A DNA stretch of 64,000 nt from Paenimyroides aestuarii (GTDB lineage Bacteria > Bacteroidota > Bacteroidia > Flavobacteriales > Flavobacteriaceae): positions 1,674,001-1,738,000 of the forward strand of contig NZ_CP102382.1 in the NCBI RefSeq assembly GCF_024628805.1. Direction: 5' to 3'. The position numbers and the translations under genes are program-made. The notes under the pieces are model-generated. The model saw only the letters and a list, made by a program, of their open reading frames with translations, searched no databases and was not told where the DNA came from. Below are positions 7,691 through 18,516 of this stretch, piece by piece (positions within the stretch are counted from its first letter, which is position 1; every line of letters starts with the position of its first letter).

Positions 7691-9373
7691 TTAAAACTGC
7701 GTTTTATAACTTAAATGAAAAATAGCATTCGATAGTTTAAAGTCGGTGTTGGGTTGCACGCCGTTTGCGTAAATAATGTTGAACAAGCCGCCGCCAGTTT
7801 GTATGCCAAATCCCAAACCAAACGAATATAAAAAATCGCTGGTGTTTTCGCCTTCGTAATAAGCGGCGTCGGTAATGCTGTGTAAATACATATTGGGTGC
7901 TAACAAATAGCGAATTTCATTATAAAGTCCTAACTGAGTTTTTGCAAGCAACGAATTTTCCTGAAAACCCCGGAGCGAGTTAATGCCTCCAAAACGATTA
8001 TATTCATTATATAATAAAGGAATGGCGCTTAAAAGTGCCGAACTTTCTAACTGTTGATGGATATACCACCTGTTGTTTAGTTGCCACAAATAATGGGCGT
8101 TAAAGTTTATAAATTGCTGCGAACCTTTGCGGTTATCTTTTTCTTCGGTTTTCGATCCAAAACCAGCCAACGCTGTCACCTGATACTTTTGTCGAAACAA
8201 CGGATGATCTTGGTAATTGTTCAATAAATAATTCAGTGTGATGAATTGATTATTGTAATCGGCTGCCTGATAAAAATTCTCTGTTCCCGCCACAGAAGCT
8301 GTGGACTGATAACCAACGCCAATACGGTGGTTAAAATTCAGATAATACAAAACCGCAGCATTGAACTTGGTATTGAGCATGGTGCTGTCTTGTTTGAACA
8401 ATTCCAACGAAGTTTTCAACCCAAATGGCGTGTTGAACAAATAAGGCACTTCGCCCGAGAGATTAAACTGCGTTTGCTGATTGCCATCGTTTTTCCAATA
8501 CAGTTTCAACTGCTCGCCTTTGTTCAAAATATTCATCAATTGCAAATCGGCATAACCGTTAAACTGCACCTTGCCGTTGTCGTCGTTCGTAAAACCAATC
8601 AACCCATCAAACTGACTGATGTTTTGTCGCTCCACATATAAATACAATGCAGTGTTGCTTTCTGTAAACAGCACTTCAGGTTGCTTCTTGGTTTTTATAA
8701 ACGGAAATTGGCGCATTTCTTTCTGCAACTCTTGCGTAACAGCATCGGTAAACGGTTTTTTTTCGTATTTTTTTATCAATCGCTGTCTAATTCCGGTAGG
8801 GAAGTTATTGTAAGGGGTAAAAACAATTTGATCAATTCTTCTTTGTTGATCCAATGTCAGGTCTAAATCGGCACTAATTATATTGTTTAGAAACTGATGA
8901 TTCGTTAGCCGTACCGTGCTAATAGCATATCCTTTTTTTGCTAATTGGTCAACGATGTTTTTTAAATAAGTTTCGGTGTTTTGTATGGCAATGGTTTTGC
9001 TTGATTCGTCAATATTTAAAATAGATTGCAGTTGCTCTTGGTGCTTGTTGAAATTAATTTTTAAACTATCCGTTTTTTTGCCCAAATCAAAACGCACCCA
9101 ATACAGGCTGTCCGTTTTTTCTGCCGATACAATTTGGTGGTATAAATAACCGTTAGTTTTTAAAAAACCTTGCAACGTTTGCAATTGATTTTCCACCTCT
9201 TGCCCGTTATTAAAAATGCTGTCTTTGATATTTTGTTTTAAAAAAGATGTTTCGTTAGCGTTTTTACCGTTTACTTTTAAATAAATTTGCTGCCCATAAA
9301 CTGCGTGATTATTTGCAAAACAAAAAATCAAAAAAAGGACTATATATAAAAGGTATGTTTTTTTAAAACGCAT
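7691..9373 (-). CDS. Omp85-superfamily outer-membrane protein (BamA/TamA-like)
   Basis: A 560-residue outer-membrane protein. The N-terminus has a signal peptide ending VYGQQ, followed by POTRA-like periplasmic repeats to about residue 230. The C-terminal half is a 16-strand-type barrel. The loop-6 motif characteristic of Omp85 proteins is visible as NSLRGFQENSLLAKTQLGL, and the protein ends in an aromatic residue (HLSYKTQF), as required for barrel insertion. It is shorter than the essential BamA at 42411 and is probably a TamA-like or accessory translocation pore. Its partner or substrate is not evident. It is the first gene of a two-gene minus-strand unit and is divergent from rpsL. Confidence 0.85.
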   Translation of the reverse strand: MRFKKTYLLYIVLFLIFCFANNHAVYGQQIYLKVNGKNANETSFLKQNIKDSIFNNGQEVENQLQTLQGFLKTNGYLYHQIVSAEKTDSLYWVRFDLGKKTDSLKINFNKHQEQLQSILNIDESSKTIAIQNTETYLKNIVDQLAKKGYAISTVRLTNHQFLNNIISADLDLTLDQQRRIDQIVFTPYNNFPTGIRQRLIKKYEKKPFTDAVTQELQKEMRQFPFIKTKKQPEVLFTESNTALYLYVERQNISQFDGLIGFTNDDNGKVQFNGYADLQLMNILNKGEQLKLYWKNDGNQQTQFNLSGEVPYLFNTPFGLKTSLELFKQDSTMLNTKFNAAVLYYLNFNHRIGVGYQSTASVAGTENFYQAADYNNQFITLNYLLNNYQDHPLFRQKYQVTALAGFGSKTEEKDNRKGSQQFINFNAHYLWQLNNRWYIHQQLESSALLSAIPLLYNEYNRFGGINSLRGFQENSLLAKTQLGLYNEIRYLLAPNMYLHSITDAAYYEGENTSDFLYSFGLGFGIQTGGGLFNIIYANGVQPNTDFKLSNAIFHLSYKTQF

Positions 9374-9433
9374 GAATAGGGAATGAGATTAAATGGTAAA
9401 AATAGAAATATTTTGAAAATAAACGAAATACGT

Positions 9434-9463
9434 TTGTTTTGAATATAATAATTTATATATTTG
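9434..9463 (+). promoter_or_regulatory. Promoter of the str (rpsL) operon
   Basis: TTG (9434-9436), 19-base spacer and TATATTTG (9456-9463) match the flavobacterial -33/-7 consensus. The predicted start site leaves an approximately 50-base leader before the rpsL ATG at 9521. Confidence 0.75.
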
Positions 9464-9520
9464 CATCCCCGAAAATACACGGGAAACAAAATTGAATGTA
9501 GAAAATTTTTAATAAACATT

Positions 9521-9904
9521 ATGCCAACAATTCAACAATTAGTAAGAAAAGGGAGAACCCAATTGACTAAGAAGAGTAAATCGGTTGCTTTGGATTCATG
9601 TCCTCAAAGACGTGGTGTGTGTACGCGTGTTTATACTACAACGCCTAAAAAGCCAAACTCTGCAATGCGTAAAGTAGCGCGTGTACGTTTGACAAACGGT
9701 AATGAAGTAAACGCTTACATCCCAGGAGAAGGACACAATTTACAAGAGCACTCGATAGTATTAGTTAGAGGTGGAAGGGTAAAAGATTTACCAGGAGTTA
9801 GATACCACATCGTTCGTGGTGCTTTAGATACAGCCGGTGTTAACGGTCGTACCCAAAGAAGATCTAAATATGGTGCTAAACGCCCTAAAGACGCAAAAAA
9901 GTAA
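9521..9904 (+). CDS. rpsL: 30S ribosomal protein S12
   Basis: Decoding-centre protein of the small subunit, 127 residues. Start chosen at ATG 9521 ([12 protein letters not shown]), the invariant S12 N-terminus; an upstream in-frame codon at 9461 falls within the promoter. The loop [18 protein letters not shown] keeps the lysine whose mutation gives streptomycin resistance, so a wild-type drug response is expected from this gene. [19 protein letters not shown] is the second conserved loop. It is the first gene of the str operon. Confidence 0.98.
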   Translation: MPTIQQLVRKGRTQLTKKSKSVALDSCPQRRGVCTRVYTTTPKKPNSAMRKVARVRLTNGNEVNAYIPGEGHNLQEHSIVLVRGGRVKDLPGVRYHIVRGALDTAGVNGRTQRRSKYGAKRPKDAKK

Positions 9905-10024
9905 TTTAATTTAAGTAGAATAGTCAAAAGTTAAAAGTCGTAAAGATTTGTGCATTGCTTTTTGGGTGATGCAAAGCTTTAAACTTGAAACCTTAAACTA
10001 GAAACTTTTAAAAGTAACAAAGAA

Positions 10025-10501
10025 ATGAGAAAAAGACAGGCAAAGAAAAGACCTCTTTTACCAGATCCAAAATTCAACGATCAGTTAGTAACACGTTTCG
10101 TAAACAACTTAATGTGGGATGGTAAAAAATCTACTGCTTTCAAAGTATTCTACGATGCATTAGAAATCGTTGAAACGAAAAAGCAAGATGAAGAAAAAAC
10201 ATCTTTGGAAGTGTGGAAAGATGCATTAACAAACGTTATGCCTCACGTTGAAGTACGTTCTCGCCGTGTAGGTGGTGCTTCATTCCAAATTCCAATGCCC
10301 ATTCGTCCAGATAGAAAAATTTCTATGGCGATGAAATGGATGATTCTTTATGCAAGAAAAAGAAACGATAAATCTATGGCTTCTAAATTAGCTGCTGAAA
10401 TCTTAGCTGCGGCTAAAGAAGAAGGTGCAGCTGTTAAGAAAAGAATGGATGTTCACAAAATGGCTGATGCTAATAAAGCATTCTCTCACTTTAGATTTTA
10501 A
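10025..10501 (+). CDS. rpsG: 30S ribosomal protein S7
   Basis: Primary 16S rRNA-binding protein of the head domain, 158 residues, beginning [17 protein letters not shown]. The conserved beta-hairpin appears as [21 protein letters not shown], and [18 protein letters not shown] precedes the C-terminal tail. The 120-base gap after rpsL contains an imperfect hairpin around TTTGTGCAT and ATGCAAAGC (9950-9976) and a stretch of AAAC-rich near-repeats, but no promoter consensus. It is probably co-transcribed with rpsL and fusA. Confidence 0.97.
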   Translation: MRKRQAKKRPLLPDPKFNDQLVTRFVNNLMWDGKKSTAFKVFYDALEIVETKKQDEEKTSLEVWKDALTNVMPHVEVRSRRVGGASFQIPMPIRPDRKISMAMKWMILYARKRNDKSMASKLAAEILAAAKEEGAAVKKRMDVHKMADANKAFSHFRF

Positions 10502-10523
10502 TTTTTCATAAAGAACAACACAA

Positions 10524-12659
10524 ATGGCTAGAGATTTAAAATTTACTAGAAACATAGGAATCGCTGCTCACATTGATGCGGGTAAAACCACTACAACAGA
10601 GCGTATCCTTTTTTATACAGGAAAAAACCACAAGATTGGTGAAGTGCACGATGGTGCATCAACAATGGACTGGATGGAGCAAGAAGCAGAACGTGGTATC
10701 ACTATTACATCTGCTGCTACAACTTGTACGTGGTCTTTCCCAACCGATCAAGGTAAGAAAATTGCAGAATCGCAAGATTACCACTTCAATATTATCGATA
10801 CTCCAGGACACGTTGACTTTACCGTTGAGGTAAACCGTTCATTGCGTGTATTAGACGGATTAGTGTTTTTATTCTCTGCAGTTGACGGAGTTGAACCACA
10901 ATCTGAAACTAACTGGCGTTTAGCTGACAACTACAAAGTTCCACGTATGGGATTTGTTAACAAAATGGATCGTCAAGGATCTAACTTCTTAAAAGTTTGT
11001 CAGCAAGTTAAAGATATGTTGAAATCAAACGCAGTGCCGATTGTTTTACCAATTGGTGACGAAGCGGATTTTAAAGGAGTAGTAGATTTAGTGAAAAACC
11101 GTGCAATTGTATGGCACGATGAAACACAAGGAGCTACTTTCGATATCGTAGAAATTCCTGCAGAAATGGTTGATGAGGTAAAACAATACCGTGGTCAATT
11201 AATCGAGGAAATTGCTGCTTATGACGAAAACTTGTTAGAGAAATACATGGAAGATGAAAACTCTATCACTGAAGAAGAAGTACACAAAGCATTGCGTGCT
11301 GCAACTTTAGATATGAGTATCATTCCAATGACATGTGGTTCATCTTTCAAAAATAAAGGTGTTCAGTTTATGTTGGATGCTGTTTGTCGTTACTTACCAT
11401 CTCCAGTAGATAAAGAAGCGATCGAAGGTACTAATCCAAACACAGACGAGCCAATTACACGTAAACCATCTGTAAGCGATCCTTTTGCTGCATTAGCATT
11501 CAAAATTGCTACCGATCCATTCGTAGGTCGTTTAGCTTTCTTCCGTGCATATTCAGGAGGATTAGATGCAGGTTCTTATGTGTTGAATACACGTTCAGGA
11601 AACAAAGAGCGTATCTCTCGTATCTATCAAATGCACGCTAACAAGCAAAACCCAATCGAAAGAATTGAAGCTGGAGATATTGGTGCGGCTGTTGGTTTTA
11701 AAGATATTAAAACAGGAGATACTTTATGTGACGAAAAACACCCAATCGTGTTAGAGTCTATGGATTTCCCTGATCCAGTAATCGGTATCGCTATCGAACC
11801 TAAAACAAAAGCAGACGTAGATAAAATGGGTATGGCTTTAGCTAAATTAGCAGAAGAAGATCCAACATTTACCGTTCGTACAGACCAAGCTTCTGGGCAA
11901 ACAATCATCTCTGGTATGGGTGAGTTACACTTAGATATCATTGTGGATCGTATGCGTCGTGAGTTCAAAGTAGAGGTAAACCAAGGTGAGCCTCAGGTAG
12001 AGTACAAAGAAGCTTTTACACGTGTTGCAGATCACAGAGAAACCTACAAAAAACAGTCAGGTGGTCGTGGTAAATACGGTGATATCGTATTTAAAATCGG
12101 TCCGGCAGACGAAGTGGATGGAAAACCATTCGTAGGATTACAGTTTGTGAACGAAGTAAAAGGTGGTAACGTACCAAAAGAATATATTCCTGCTGTTGAA
12201 AAAGGTTTCCGTGAGTCTATGAAACAAGGTCCTTTAGCAGGATTCGAGATGGATTCATTAAAAGTTACTTTAGTTGATGGTTCATACCACGCGGTGGATT
12301 CAGATGCTTTATCATTTGAATTAGCAGCAAAAATGGGATATAAAGAGTCTGCAAAAGCTGCAGGTGCTATCATCCTTGAGCCAATCATGAAGTTAGAAGT
12401 GTTAACACCAGAAGAAAATATGGGTGATATTGTTGGTGACTTAAACCGTCGTCGTGGACAAATCAACTCAATGGACGATCGTAACGGAGCAAAAGTTGTG
12501 AAAGCATCTGTGCCGTTATCTGAAATGTTCGGATATGTAACCACATTGCGTACATTGTCTTCAGGTCGTGCAACTTCAACAATGGAGTTCTCTCACTATG
12601 AGCAAACACCTTCTAACATTCAAGAAGAAGTAATTAAAAAAGCAAAAGGTAACGCTTAA
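10524..12659 (+). CDS. fusA: Elongation factor G
   Basis: Translocation GTPase, 711 residues. G1 is [17 protein letters not shown] (residues about 14-30), G2 lies in [13 protein letters not shown]3 is DTPGHVDF, and G4 is [10 protein letters not shown]. Domain IV carries [14 protein letters not shown], and domain V ends with the [11 protein letters not shown] motif. Length is normal for bacterial EF-G, with no insertion or loss of key residues. It follows rpsG by 22 bases. No tuf gene follows; rpsJ comes next, the usual arrangement in Bacteroidetes. Confidence 0.98.
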   Translation: MARDLKFTRNIGIAAHIDAGKTTTTERILFYTGKNHKIGEVHDGASTMDWMEQEAERGITITSAATTCTWSFPTDQGKKIAESQDYHFNIIDTPGHVDFTVEVNRSLRVLDGLVFLFSAVDGVEPQSETNWRLADNYKVPRMGFVNKMDRQGSNFLKVCQQVKDMLKSNAVPIVLPIGDEADFKGVVDLVKNRAIVWHDETQGATFDIVEIPAEMVDEVKQYRGQLIEEIAAYDENLLEKYMEDENSITEEEVHKALRAATLDMSIIPMTCGSSFKNKGVQFMLDAVCRYLPSPVDKEAIEGTNPNTDEPITRKPSVSDPFAALAFKIATDPFVGRLAFFRAYSGGLDAGSYVLNTRSGNKERISRIYQMHANKQNPIERIEAGDIGAAVGFKDIKTGDTLCDEKHPIVLESMDFPDPVIGIAIEPKTKADVDKMGMALAKLAEEDPTFTVRTDQASGQTIISGMGELHLDIIVDRMRREFKVEVNQGEPQVEYKEAFTRVADHRETYKKQSGGRGKYGDIVFKIGPADEVDGKPFVGLQFVNEVKGGNVPKEYIPAVEKGFRESMKQGPLAGFEMDSLKVTLVDGSYHAVDSDALSFELAAKMGYKESAKAAGAIILEPIMKLEVLTPEENMGDIVGDLNRRRGQINSMDDRNGAKVVKASVPLSEMFGYVTTLRTLSSGRATSTMEFSHYEQTPSNIQEEVIKKAKGNA

Positions 12660-12670
12660 TAATTAAGAAA

Positions 12671-12976
12671 ATGAGTCAAAAAATCAGAATAAAATTAAAA
12701 TCTTACGATCACGCTTTGGTTGACAAGTCAGCTGAAAAAATCGTAAAAACTGTAAAAAGTACAGGTGCAGTAGTAACCGGGCCAATTCCGTTACCAACAC
12801 ACAAAAAAATATTTACTGTTTTACGTTCTCCGCACGTTAACAAAAAATCAAGAGAACAATTCGAGTTAAGTTCGTACAAAAGATTATTAGATATCTATTC
12901 ATCATCTTCAAAAACGATCGACGCTTTAATGAAATTAGAGCTTCCTTCAGGAGTAGAAGTAGAGATAAAAGTGTGA
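12671..12976 (+). CDS. rpsJ: 30S ribosomal protein S10
   Basis: Small-subunit head protein of 101 residues that in other bacteria also takes part in Nus-type antitermination. It starts [20 protein letters not shown] and keeps [29 protein letters not shown], the rRNA-contacting long loop. It is only 11 bases behind fusA, so it belongs to the str transcript rather than heading the S10 operon as in E. coli. A promoter and inverted repeat separate it from rplC. Confidence 0.97.
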   Translation: MSQKIRIKLKSYDHALVDKSAEKIVKTVKSTGAVVTGPIPLPTHKKIFTVLRSPHVNKKSREQFELSSYKRLLDIYSSSSKTIDALMKLELPSGVEVEIKV

Positions 12977-13000
12977 TAATAAACTTTTTTTAGAAAATAC

Positions 13001-13045
13001 TTGTATATTTCAAGCATTGGTATTACTTTTGCCGATGCTTGAAAT
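13001..13045 (+). promoter_or_regulatory. Promoter plus 11-bp inverted repeat before rplC
   Basis: TTG (13001-13003), 20-base spacer and TACTTTTG (13024-13031) form a good -33/-7 pair. The arms ATTTCAAGCAT (13007-13017) and ATGCTTGAAAT (13035-13045) are perfect complements flanking the -7 element. As RNA read from rpsJ, this would be an 11-bp hairpin followed by TTTTA, i.e. a terminator-like structure. As DNA it surrounds the promoter of the S10 block. Confidence 0.65.
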
Positions 13046-13076
13046 TTTTATATTTACTAATTATTAATTAAAATTT

Positions 13077-13694
13077 ATGTCTGGGTTAATTGGAAAAAAA
13101 ATCGGCATGACTTCAATCTTCGATGAAAAAGGGAAAAACATTCCTTGTACAGTAATCGAATTAGGTCCATGTGTCGTTACCCAAGTCAGAACCAAAGAGG
13201 TTGACGGGTATGAAGCTTATCAACTTGGTTTCGATGACGCTAGAGAAAAGAGTGCAACAAAAGCGGCTGCAGGTCACTTTAAAAAAGCAGGAACTTCTGT
13301 AAAGAAAAAAGTTGTTGAAATTCAAGATTTTGAAAGCACGTATAATTTAGGTGATGTAATCACTGTAGATTTATTTGCTGAAGGAGACTTTGTTGATGTA
13401 CAAGGTACTTCTAAAGGAAAAGGATTCCAAGGTGTTGTTAAACGTCATGGATTTGGTGGTGTTGGTCAGGCTACGCACGGTCAGCATAACCGTTTAAGAG
13501 CTCCAGGATCTGTGGGTGCATCATCGTACCCTTCACGCGTATTCAAAGGAATGCGTATGGCAGGAAGAACAGGAGGAGAAAAAGTAACAGTTCAAAACCT
13601 TAGAGTTTTAAAAGTGGTAACCGATAAAAACTTATTAGTTGTTAAAGGTGCAGTACCAGGTCATAATAACTCTTATGTAATCGTACAGAAGTAA
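13077..13694 (+). CDS. rplC: 50S ribosomal protein L3
   Basis: Early-assembly 23S rRNA-binding protein, 205 residues, starting [19 protein letters not shown]. The long extension reaching the peptidyl-transferase centre is [21 protein letters not shown]. Where E. coli L3 has the PrmB-methylated glutamine (MAGQMG), this protein reads MAGRTGG, so that modification is not expected. It heads the S10 block from its own promoter and shares one base (TAATG) with rplD, implying tight translational coupling. Confidence 0.97.
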   Translation: MSGLIGKKIGMTSIFDEKGKNIPCTVIELGPCVVTQVRTKEVDGYEAYQLGFDDAREKSATKAAAGHFKKAGTSVKKKVVEIQDFESTYNLGDVITVDLFAEGDFVDVQGTSKGKGFQGVVKRHGFGGVGQATHGQHNRLRAPGSVGASSYPSRVFKGMRMAGRTGGEKVTVQNLRVLKVVTDKNLLVVKGAVPGHNNSYVIVQK

Positions 13695-14323
13695 TGGAAG
13701 TAAAAGTTTTAGATATCAACGGAAAAGAAACTGGTAGATCAGTACAATTGGCTGATTCAGTTTTCGCAATTGAGCCTAATAAACACGCTATCTATTTAGA
13801 TGTTAAACAGTATTTGGCAAACCAACGCCAAGGTACACATAAAGCAAAAGAAAGAGCAGAAGTAGCTGGTTCTACACGTAAAATTAAAAAACAAAAAGGT
13901 ACAGGTACTGCACGTGCAGGATCTGCTAAATCACCTGTTTTTAAAGGTGGTGGTACAATTTTTGGACCAAGACCTCGTAGCTATTCTTTCAAATTAAACA
14001 AGGCGTTAAAACGTTTAGCTCGTAAATCGGCTTTCACAATCAAAGCACAAGAGTCGAATTTATTTGTAATTGAAGATTTTACTTTCGAAGCACCAAATAC
14101 TAAAAATTTCATTAACGTATTGAAAGCTTTAGGTTTAGAAAATAAAAAATCATTATTTGTGTTGGGTGAATCAAATAAAAACGTATATTTGTCGTCACGC
14201 AATTTAAAAAGAGCTTCTGTTGTAACTTCTTCAGAGTTAAATACTTACGGTATTTTGAATTCAAATTCGTTAGTGTTAACTGAAGGTTCAGTAGAGGGAA
14301 TTGTAGAAAATTTAAGTAAATAA
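13694..14323 (+). CDS. rplD: 50S ribosomal protein L4
   Basis: Exit-tunnel protein of 209 residues. The tunnel loop is recognisable around [20 protein letters not shown] followed by [19 protein letters not shown]. In E. coli L4 autoregulates the S10 operon; whether that holds here is not shown by the sequence. The start overlaps the rplC stop (TAATG). Length and motifs are ordinary. Confidence 0.97.
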   Translation: MEVKVLDINGKETGRSVQLADSVFAIEPNKHAIYLDVKQYLANQRQGTHKAKERAEVAGSTRKIKKQKGTGTARAGSAKSPVFKGGGTIFGPRPRSYSFKLNKALKRLARKSAFTIKAQESNLFVIEDFTFEAPNTKNFINVLKALGLENKKSLFVLGESNKNVYLSSRNLKRASVVTSSELNTYGILNSNSLVLTEGSVEGIVENLSK

Positions 14324-14331
14324 GTAGGGAA

Positions 14332-14622
14332 ATGAGTACAATTATTAAACCTATCATTACCGAAAAAATAACAAAAGACGGTGAATTATTTAACCGTTTT
14401 GGTTTTGTGGTAGCTAAGAAAGCGAATAAAGTAGAAATTAAAAAAGCAGTTGAAAAAGCTTATGGCGTTTCTGTTTTAGATGTAAACACAATGATTTACA
14501 GAGCAGATAGAACTACAAAATTCACAAAAAGCGGAATGATTACTGGTAAAACATCTGCTTACAAGAAAGCAATTGTTACATTGAAAGAAGGAGATTCAAT
14601 CGATTTTTATAATAATATCTAA
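14332..14622 (+). CDS. rplW: 50S ribosomal protein L23
   Basis: Protein of the tunnel exit, docking site for trigger factor and SRP, 96 residues. Begins [18 protein letters not shown], the usual IIKPIITEK entry, and retains [20 protein letters not shown]. The C-terminus is the compact form. It sits 8 bases after rplD in the S10 block. Confidence 0.96.
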   Translation: MSTIIKPIITEKITKDGELFNRFGFVVAKKANKVEIKKAVEKAYGVSVLDVNTMIYRADRTTKFTKSGMITGKTSAYKKAIVTLKEGDSIDFYNNI

Positions 14623-14627
14623 TAACA

Positions 14628-15452
14628 ATGTCAGTTAGAAAATTAAAACCTATTACCCCGGGTCAGCGTTTTAGAGTTGTTAATAGTTTTGACGCTATTA
14701 CAACTGATAAGCCGGAGCGTTCATTATTAGCACCGAAAAAAAACTCTGGAGGTAGAAATAGTCAAGGAAAAATGACCATGCGTTATATCGGTGGTGGTCA
14801 TAAACAACAATATCGTATCATCGATTTTAAAAGAACTAAAGTTGGAGTTCCAGCAACAGTAAAAACAATCGAATACGATCCAAACCGTTCAGCTTTTATC
14901 TCATTATTAGCTTATGCAGATGGGGCAAAGACTTATATCATTGCTCCAGCAGGATTGCAAGTGGGTCAGAAAGTAGTTTCAGGTCCAGAAGCAGCTCCAG
15001 AAGTTGGTAATGCAATGCCTTTAGCAAATATTCCTCTTGGTACAATTATTTCTTGTATCGAGTTACGTCCAGGTCAAGGTGCTGTTATCGCACGTTCTGC
15101 AGGAACTTTTGCACAATTAGTTGCTCGTGATGGTAAATACGCAACCATAAAAATGCCTTCAGGTGAGATTCGTTTAATCTTATTAACATGTATGGCAACA
15201 ATTGGTGCAGTATCTAACTCAGATCACCAGTTAATCGTTTCAGGTAAAGCAGGTAGATCTCGTTGGTTAGGTAGAAGACCACGCACTAGACCAGTAGCAA
15301 TGAACCCAGTAGATCACCCAATGGGAGGTGGTGAAGGACGCTCTTCAGGAGGTCACCCACGCTCAAGAAAAGGTTTACCGGCAAAAGGTTACAGAACACG
15401 TTCTAGTGTTAAAGCAAGTAATAAATATATTGTAGAACGTAGAAAGAAATAA
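14628..15452 (+). CDS. rplB: 50S ribosomal protein L2
   Basis: Large-subunit protein next to the peptidyl-transferase centre and bridge B7b, 274 residues. N-terminus [19 protein letters not shown] is typical. The highly conserved C-terminal region is [19 protein letters not shown]; the residue after DHP is Met where E. coli has His, while the critical DHP histidine is kept. It lies 5 bases after rplW. Confidence 0.97.
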   Translation: MSVRKLKPITPGQRFRVVNSFDAITTDKPERSLLAPKKNSGGRNSQGKMTMRYIGGGHKQQYRIIDFKRTKVGVPATVKTIEYDPNRSAFISLLAYADGAKTYIIAPAGLQVGQKVVSGPEAAPEVGNAMPLANIPLGTIISCIELRPGQGAVIARSAGTFAQLVARDGKYATIKMPSGEIRLILLTCMATIGAVSNSDHQLIVSGKAGRSRWLGRRPRTRPVAMNPVDHPMGGGEGRSSGGHPRSRKGLPAKGYRTRSSVKASNKYIVERRKK

Positions 15453-15462
15453 TTAAGTAAGT

Positions 15463-15741
15463 ATGGCACGTTCATTAAAAAAAGGACCTTATGTTCACTT
15501 TAAACTTGAGAAAAAAGTTGTAGAGAACGCAGAAAACGGTAACAAAGCAGTTGTTAAAACATGGTCAAGAGCATCAATGATTACTCCAGACTTTGTTGGA
15601 CAAACAATCGCAGTACACAACGGTCGTCAATTTGTACCTGTTTACGTAACAGAAAACATGGTAGGACATAAATTAGGAGAATTTTCACCAACACGTTCAT
15701 TCCGTGGACACGCTGGTGCGAAAAATAAAGGTAAAAAATAA
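15463..15741 (+). CDS. rpsS: 30S ribosomal protein S19
   Basis: Head protein of the small subunit, 92 residues, [19 protein letters not shown]. The conserved block [18 protein letters not shown] is intact. It lies between rplB and rplV with 10-base gaps, the canonical S10 order. Confidence 0.97.
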   Translation: MARSLKKGPYVHFKLEKKVVENAENGNKAVVKTWSRASMITPDFVGQTIAVHNGRQFVPVYVTENMVGHKLGEFSPTRSFRGHAGAKNKGKK

Positions 15742-15750
15742 TAAGAAGCT

Positions 15751-16161
15751 ATGGGAGTTCGTAAAAGAGAAAGAGCCGAGCAAATAAAAGAAGCTAACAA
15801 ACAAATTGCTTTTGCTAAGCTAAACAATTGCCCAACTTCACCTCGCAAAATGCGCTTAGTTGCAGATTTAGTAAGAGGACAGAAAGTTGAGAATGCTCTT
15901 AACATATTAAAATTTAATACAAAAGAAGCTTCAGGCAGATTAGAAAAATTATTGTTATCAGCAATCGCTAACTGGCAGGCAAAAAACGCTGATGCAAATA
16001 TCGAAGAAGCAGAATTATTTGTACAGGAAATCCGTGTTGACGGTGGCGCAATGTTAAAAAGATTACGTCCTGCACCACAAGGTCGCGCACACAGAATTAG
16101 AAAACGTTCTAATCACGTTACAATCGTATTAGGATCAAACAATAACACACAAAGCAATTAA
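15751..16161 (+). CDS. rplV: 50S ribosomal protein L22
   Basis: Tunnel protein, 136 residues. The core starts at [20 protein letters not shown], and the beta-hairpin that lines the tunnel ends [20 protein letters not shown]. The N-terminus [20 protein letters not shown] is a slightly extended charged helix, common in Bacteroidetes. No macrolide-resistance-type loop change is evident. Confidence 0.96.
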   Translation: MGVRKRERAEQIKEANKQIAFAKLNNCPTSPRKMRLVADLVRGQKVENALNILKFNTKEASGRLEKLLLSAIANWQAKNADANIEEAELFVQEIRVDGGAMLKRLRPAPQGRAHRIRKRSNHVTIVLGSNNNTQSN

Positions 16162-16169
16162 TAAACAGT

Positions 16170-16901
16170 ATGGGACAAAAGACTAATCCAATCGGAAATC
16201 GCCTTGGGATCATCAGAGGATGGGACTCTAACTGGTACGGTGGAAATGACTATGGAGATAAACTTGCTGAAGATGCAAAAATCAGAAAGTACATCCATGC
16301 TCGTTTAGCAAAAGCTAGTGTATCTAAAATCATTATCGAGAGAACTTTAAAGCTTGTAACCGTTACTATTACTACTGCACGTCCGGGAATCATCATCGGA
16401 AAAGGCGGTCAGGAAGTAGACAAGTTGAAAGAAGAACTTAAGAAAATTACTAACAAAGAGATACAGATCAATATCTTTGAAATTAAAAGACCCGAGCTAG
16501 ATGCTTATTTGGCTGCAACAAGCATCGCACGTCAAATCGAAAGCCGTATTTCTTACCGTAGAGCTATTAAAATGGCAATCGCTGCGGCAATGAGAATGAA
16601 TGCTGAAGGTATGAAAGTGCAAATTTCAGGTCGTTTGAACGGAGCAGAGATGGCACGTTCAGAAAACTTTAAAGATGGTCGTATTCCTCTATCTACTTTC
16701 CGCGCTGATATTGACTATGCTTTGGCTGAAGCTCACACTACTTACGGTAGAATGGGAATCAAAGTATGGATCATGAAAGGTGAAGTTTATGGTAAAAGAG
16801 ATCTTTCTCCGTTAGCTGGTATGGACAAACAAAAATCGTCTAAACCATCAGGATCTGGAAAACCAAATGGAAGACCAAACCAACGCAACAAAAGAAAGTA
16901 A
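16170..16901 (+). CDS. rpsC: 30S ribosomal protein S3
   Basis: mRNA-entry protein of 243 residues. N-terminal [20 protein letters not shown], type II KH domain with [20 protein letters not shown], and the C-terminal S3 domain with [20 protein letters not shown]. The last 30 residues are a basic, Ser/Pro/Asn-rich tail ([20 protein letters not shown]), longer than in E. coli and probably disordered. Confidence 0.97.
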   Translation: MGQKTNPIGNRLGIIRGWDSNWYGGNDYGDKLAEDAKIRKYIHARLAKASVSKIIIERTLKLVTVTITTARPGIIIGKGGQEVDKLKEELKKITNKEIQINIFEIKRPELDAYLAATSIARQIESRISYRRAIKMAIAAAMRMNAEGMKVQISGRLNGAEMARSENFKDGRIPLSTFRADIDYALAEAHTTYGRMGIKVWIMKGEVYGKRDLSPLAGMDKQKSSKPSGSGKPNGRPNQRNKRK

Positions 16902-16918
16902 TTTTAAACTAAAGAAAA

Positions 16919-17338
16919 ATGTTACAGCCTAAAAGAACGAAGTATCGTAAGGTACAGAAAGGTAAAATGAAAGGGGTTTCTCAAAGAGGAAGCGAACTTT
17001 CTAACGGAATGTTCGGGATTAAATCTTTAGATTACTCATTCATTACTTCTCGTCAAATCGAAGCTGCACGTATCGCTGCAACTCGTTTTATGAAACGTGA
17101 AGGTCAATTATGGATTAAAATCTTCCCAGATAAACCTATCACTAAAAAGCCTCTAGAGGTACGTATGGGTAAAGGTAAAGGTGCAGTTGAATATTGGGCT
17201 GCAGTTGTTAAGCCAGGAAGAATTATGTTTGAAGTAGGTGGTGTGCCTTTAGCAGTTGCAAAAGAAGCATTACGATTAGCCGCTCAAAAACTTCCAGTAA
17301 AAACCAAGTTTATCATCGCTAGAGATTTCGAAGCTTAA
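16919..17338 (+). CDS. rplP: 50S ribosomal protein L16
   Basis: A-site tRNA-contacting large-subunit protein, 139 residues. [19 protein letters not shown] starts it. The segment [20 protein letters not shown] contains the arginine that is hydroxylated in some bacteria. [21 protein letters not shown] is the C-terminal helix. It lies 17 bases after rpsC. Confidence 0.97.
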   Translation: MLQPKRTKYRKVQKGKMKGVSQRGSELSNGMFGIKSLDYSFITSRQIEAARIAATRFMKREGQLWIKIFPDKPITKKPLEVRMGKGKGAVEYWAAVVKPGRIMFEVGGVPLAVAKEALRLAAQKLPVKTKFIIARDFEA

Positions 17339-17350
17339 TTTTAGATCATT

Positions 17351-17542
17351 ATGAAAAAACAAGAAATAAATAATCTATCTGTAGCTGAGTTACAAGCTAA
17401 ACTTGGTGAATTAACAAAACAATATGCTGAGTTGAAAAATGCTCACGCTATTTCGCCTATTGCTAACCCTTTGCAATTAAGAACAGTAAGAAGAGCTATC
17501 GCAAGAGTAAACACTGAGATTAGCAAAAAAGCCTTACAATAA
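17351..17542 (+). CDS. rpmC: 50S ribosomal protein L29
   Basis: Short two-helix protein at the tunnel exit, 63 residues: MKKQEINNLSVAELQAKLGE, then LKNAHAISPIANPLQLRTVR and the final RRAIARVNTEISKK. It has the usual length and the usual place between L16 and S17. Confidence 0.96.
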   Translation: MKKQEINNLSVAELQAKLGELTKQYAELKNAHAISPIANPLQLRTVRRAIARVNTEISKKALQ

Positions 17543-17559
17543 TTGTAATCTGCTGAAAG

Positions 17560-17817
17560 ATGGAAAAAAGAAATTTAAGAAAAGAAAGAATCGGTGTAGT
17601 TACTAGCAACAAAATGACTAAGTCTATCGTTGTGTCTGAAACAAGTAAAGTAAAACACCCATTATACGGAAAGTTCGTGTTAAAAACAAAGAAATATGTT
17701 GCACACGACGAATTAAACGACTGTAACATTGGTGACACAGTTAGAATAATGGAAACACGCCCATTATCTAAAAACAAATGTTGGAGATTAGTTGAAATCA
17801 TTGAAAGAGCGAAATAA
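17560..17817 (+). CDS. rpsQ: 30S ribosomal protein S17
   Basis: Small-subunit body protein, 85 residues, OB fold. [20 protein letters not shown] is the entry, followed by [20 protein letters not shown] and [20 protein letters not shown], both hallmark segments. The stop is two bases from the rplN start. Confidence 0.96.
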   Translation: MEKRNLRKERIGVVTSNKMTKSIVVSETSKVKHPLYGKFVLKTKKYVAHDELNDCNIGDTVRIMETRPLSKNKCWRLVEIIERAK

Positions 17818-17819
17818 TT

Positions 17820-18188
17820 ATGGTACAACAGGAATCTAGATTAAAAGTAGCAGATAACACAGGAGCAAAAGAAGTTTTGACTATCCGTGTTTTAGGAGGA
17901 ACGAAACGTCGTTATGCCTCTGTTGGAGACAAAATTGTAGTAGCGATTAAAGATGCAACTCCAAACGGAAACGTTAAGAAAGGAGCAGTATCTACAGCTG
18001 TTGTGGTACGCACCAAAAAAGAAGTGAGAAGAGCTGATGGATCTTACATCCGTTTCGACGATAACGCTTGTGTATTGTTGAACGCTGCAGGTGAAATGAG
18101 AGGTACACGCGTTTTTGGTCCGGTAGCAAGAGAACTTCGTGAAAAACAATTCATGAAAATTGTATCATTGGCACCTGAAGTGCTTTAA
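17820..18188 (+). CDS. rplN: 50S ribosomal protein L14
   Basis: Inter-subunit bridge protein, 122 residues. [20 protein letters not shown] and [20 protein letters not shown] are signature segments. It is the binding site for silencing factor RsfS in other bacteria. It is spaced two bases after rpsQ, so coupling is likely. Confidence 0.97.
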   Translation: MVQQESRLKVADNTGAKEVLTIRVLGGTKRRYASVGDKIVVAIKDATPNGNVKKGAVSTAVVVRTKKEVRRADGSYIRFDDNACVLLNAAGEMRGTRVFGPVARELREKQFMKIVSLAPEVL

Positions 18189-18199
18189 TTCGTTAAAAG

Positions 18200-18514
18200 A
18201 TGACAAAGCTAAAAATAAAAACAGGAGATAACGTTCGCGTTATTGCTGGAGATCACAAAGGATCTGAAGGAAAAGTTTTACGCGTATTGCGCGAAAAAAA
18301 CAAAGCAATCGTTGAAGGAGTGAACATGGTTTCTAAACACGTGAAACCAAGTGCAACAAACCCTCAAGGTGGTATTGTAAAAAAAGAAGCAGCAATTCAT
18401 ATTTCAAACATCGCTTTGGTTGATCCAAAAACCAACGGAGTTACGAAAGTGGCATACAAAGTAGAAGGAGATAAGAAAGTGCGCGTTTCTAAAAAATCTA
18501 ATCAAGCATTATAG
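18200..18514 (+). CDS. rplX: 50S ribosomal protein L24
   Basis: Assembly-initiator protein of the large subunit, 104 residues. The KOW motif appears as [20 protein letters not shown], followed by [20 protein letters not shown]. It lies between rplN and rplE in the spc order. Confidence 0.97.
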   Translation: MTKLKIKTGDNVRVIAGDHKGSEGKVLRVLREKNKAIVEGVNMVSKHVKPSATNPQGGIVKKEAAIHISNIALVDPKTNGVTKVAYKVEGDKKVRVSKKSNQAL

Positions 18515-18516
18515 TC

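Noticed and set aside
9905..10024. AAAC-rich near-repeats between rpsL and rpsG as a regulatory leader
   Set aside because: The pairing is weak and interrupted, and no promoter or terminator signal accompanies it.
12044..12544. 166-codon minus-strand frame inside fusA
   Set aside because: It is antisense to a fully conserved EF-G region, with no start context or family match.
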